Source: an uncultured Schlesneria sp.
Lineage (GTDB): Bacteria > Planctomycetota > Planctomycetia > Planctomycetales > Planctomycetaceae
Direction: 5' to 3'
DNA length: 64,000 nucleotides
Assembly (NCBI GenBank): GCA_903840265.1
Contig: CAIMFH010000035.1
Span: 1-64,000, forward strand
Part shown: positions 63,577-64,000 of the stretch, piece after piece
How the letters are laid out: each line of letters starts with the position of its first letter
Numbering within the stretch: the stretch's first letter is position 1
Program-made: the position numbers and the translations under genes
The notes under the pieces: model-generated
The model's database searches: none
Seen by the model: only the letters and a program-made list of their open reading frames with translations
What the model was told of the DNA's origin: nothing

Positions 63577-64000
63577 TCAGTGAGTAAACAGGAATTCGCG
63601 GGAATTCAGCAGCGACCACAACAAGTCTTCGACAGCCTTACGCGGTTCGGGATCGACGCCGATGTAGTTGGCCGAGTTGAAGATTTCTGCTGGTGTCGGG
63701 TATCGAGAAAACGCGGCAAGGTATAGCTCCTCAATCATTTGAGGGGTAGATCGTTTCGCTTCGAACATCTTGGCGATACGAGCATTGCCATTCTGCAGCT
63801 TCTGTTCGACTTCGTCCGAGTTCGACAGCAGCAGCACTTGCGAGAGCGTGGCACTGGTCGATCGTTCGCACTCGCACCCGCTGACTCGCTTGGGGCGATC
63901 GAACGTGTCCAGGAAGTACGAGCCAAATCGTTCGTGAGGCAAATCGATCGCACGGGAATTCGCACTCATGTTGCCAAAGTTCGTTTTGAATCCGGTTGCT
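63577..64000 (-). CDS. DUF1553-domain protein, C-terminal part, runs off right edge
   Basis: The reading frame is open from the right edge of the window and ends at 63577. The visible part reads TGFKTNFGN, then LPHERFGSYFLDTFDRPKRV, SGCECERSTSATLSQVLLLS, then PQMIEELYLAAFSRYPTPAE and VEDLLWSLLNSREFLFTH. This is the typical end of DUF1549/DUF1553 proteins, which are large, exported and often contain a cytochrome-type N-terminus. An ATG at 63969 is internal, not the gene's start. It is cotranscribed with the DUF1501 gene. Confidence 0.9.
   Translation of the reverse strand, partial: ATGFKTNFGNMSANSRAIDLPHERFGSYFLDTFDRPKRVSGCECERSTSATLSQVLLLSNSDEVEQKLQNGNARIAKMFEAKRSTPQMIEELYLAAFSRYPTPAEIFNSANYIGVDPEPRKAVEDLLWSLLNSREFLFTH

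Overview
The window looks like an ordinary chromosomal stretch of a planctomycete, probably family Planctomycetaceae in the broad sense; the genus cannot be named from sequence alone. The evidence is a set of gene families that are typical of, or strongly enriched in, that phylum. They include a DUF1559 prepilin-like protein, a DUF1501/DUF1553 pair, a PVC-type CxxCH dehydrogenase with HEAT repeats, a ThuA protein, CRTAC1/VCBS repeat proteins, Ser/Thr kinases with membrane segments or a fused FGE-fold domain, and a large ECF-associated anti-sigma protein. Genes for lpxB and a squalene/phytoene synthase also fit. Base composition is moderately GC-rich throughout. No rRNA, tRNA, CRISPR array, intact insertion sequence or prophage was recognised.

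Layout. 0-5 kb: an interrupted DUF3987 gene running off the left edge, a terminator-like hairpin in front of it, a degenerate EAL protein and a membrane Ser/Thr kinase. 5-20 kb: CotH-like, VOC/PhnB-like, HAD (with an in-frame TGA), ThuA, kinase-FGE fusion, LpoB/COG3014 pair, EF-hand/deiodinase-like protein, CRTAC1 protein and DacB. 20-34 kb: squalene/phytoene synthase, TPR/VCBS pair, ECF sigma/anti-sigma, phosphoesterase, chlorite-dismutase-like protein, LuxR-type regulator, ribD and a SEC-C/TPR protein. 34-46 kb: orphan sugar-binding protein, heavy-metal RND efflux set (CusA/CusB-like plus a His-rich secreted protein), an orphan FliG-like protein, and a peroxide-defence module in which katA-dps diverge from oxyR around a 10-8-10 palindrome. 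46-64 kb: secreted unknowns, PVC dehydrogenase, esterase, speE, lpxB, DUF1559, zinc-ribbon membrane protein, secreted hydrolase, Bfd-like ferredoxin and DUF1501/DUF1553.

The strongest structure not explained by genes is a set of short dispersed repeats and hairpins concentrated just behind stop codons, especially between convergent genes. I separate five families: a 30-bp repeat that also forms the ends of a 149-bp MITE-like unit, an approximately 86-bp palindrome built on GGTGCCACGG, a 44-bp repeat abutting stop codons, a 31-bp exact repeat, and a short AGTCCCGG...GGGACG repeat. The most interesting single-gene observation is the HAD phosphatase, where TGA sits at a position recalled as Cys in homologues and the reading frame continues for 32 codons that resemble the family's normal C-terminus.

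Functions are assigned by reading motifs and remembered family patterns; no database search was run.
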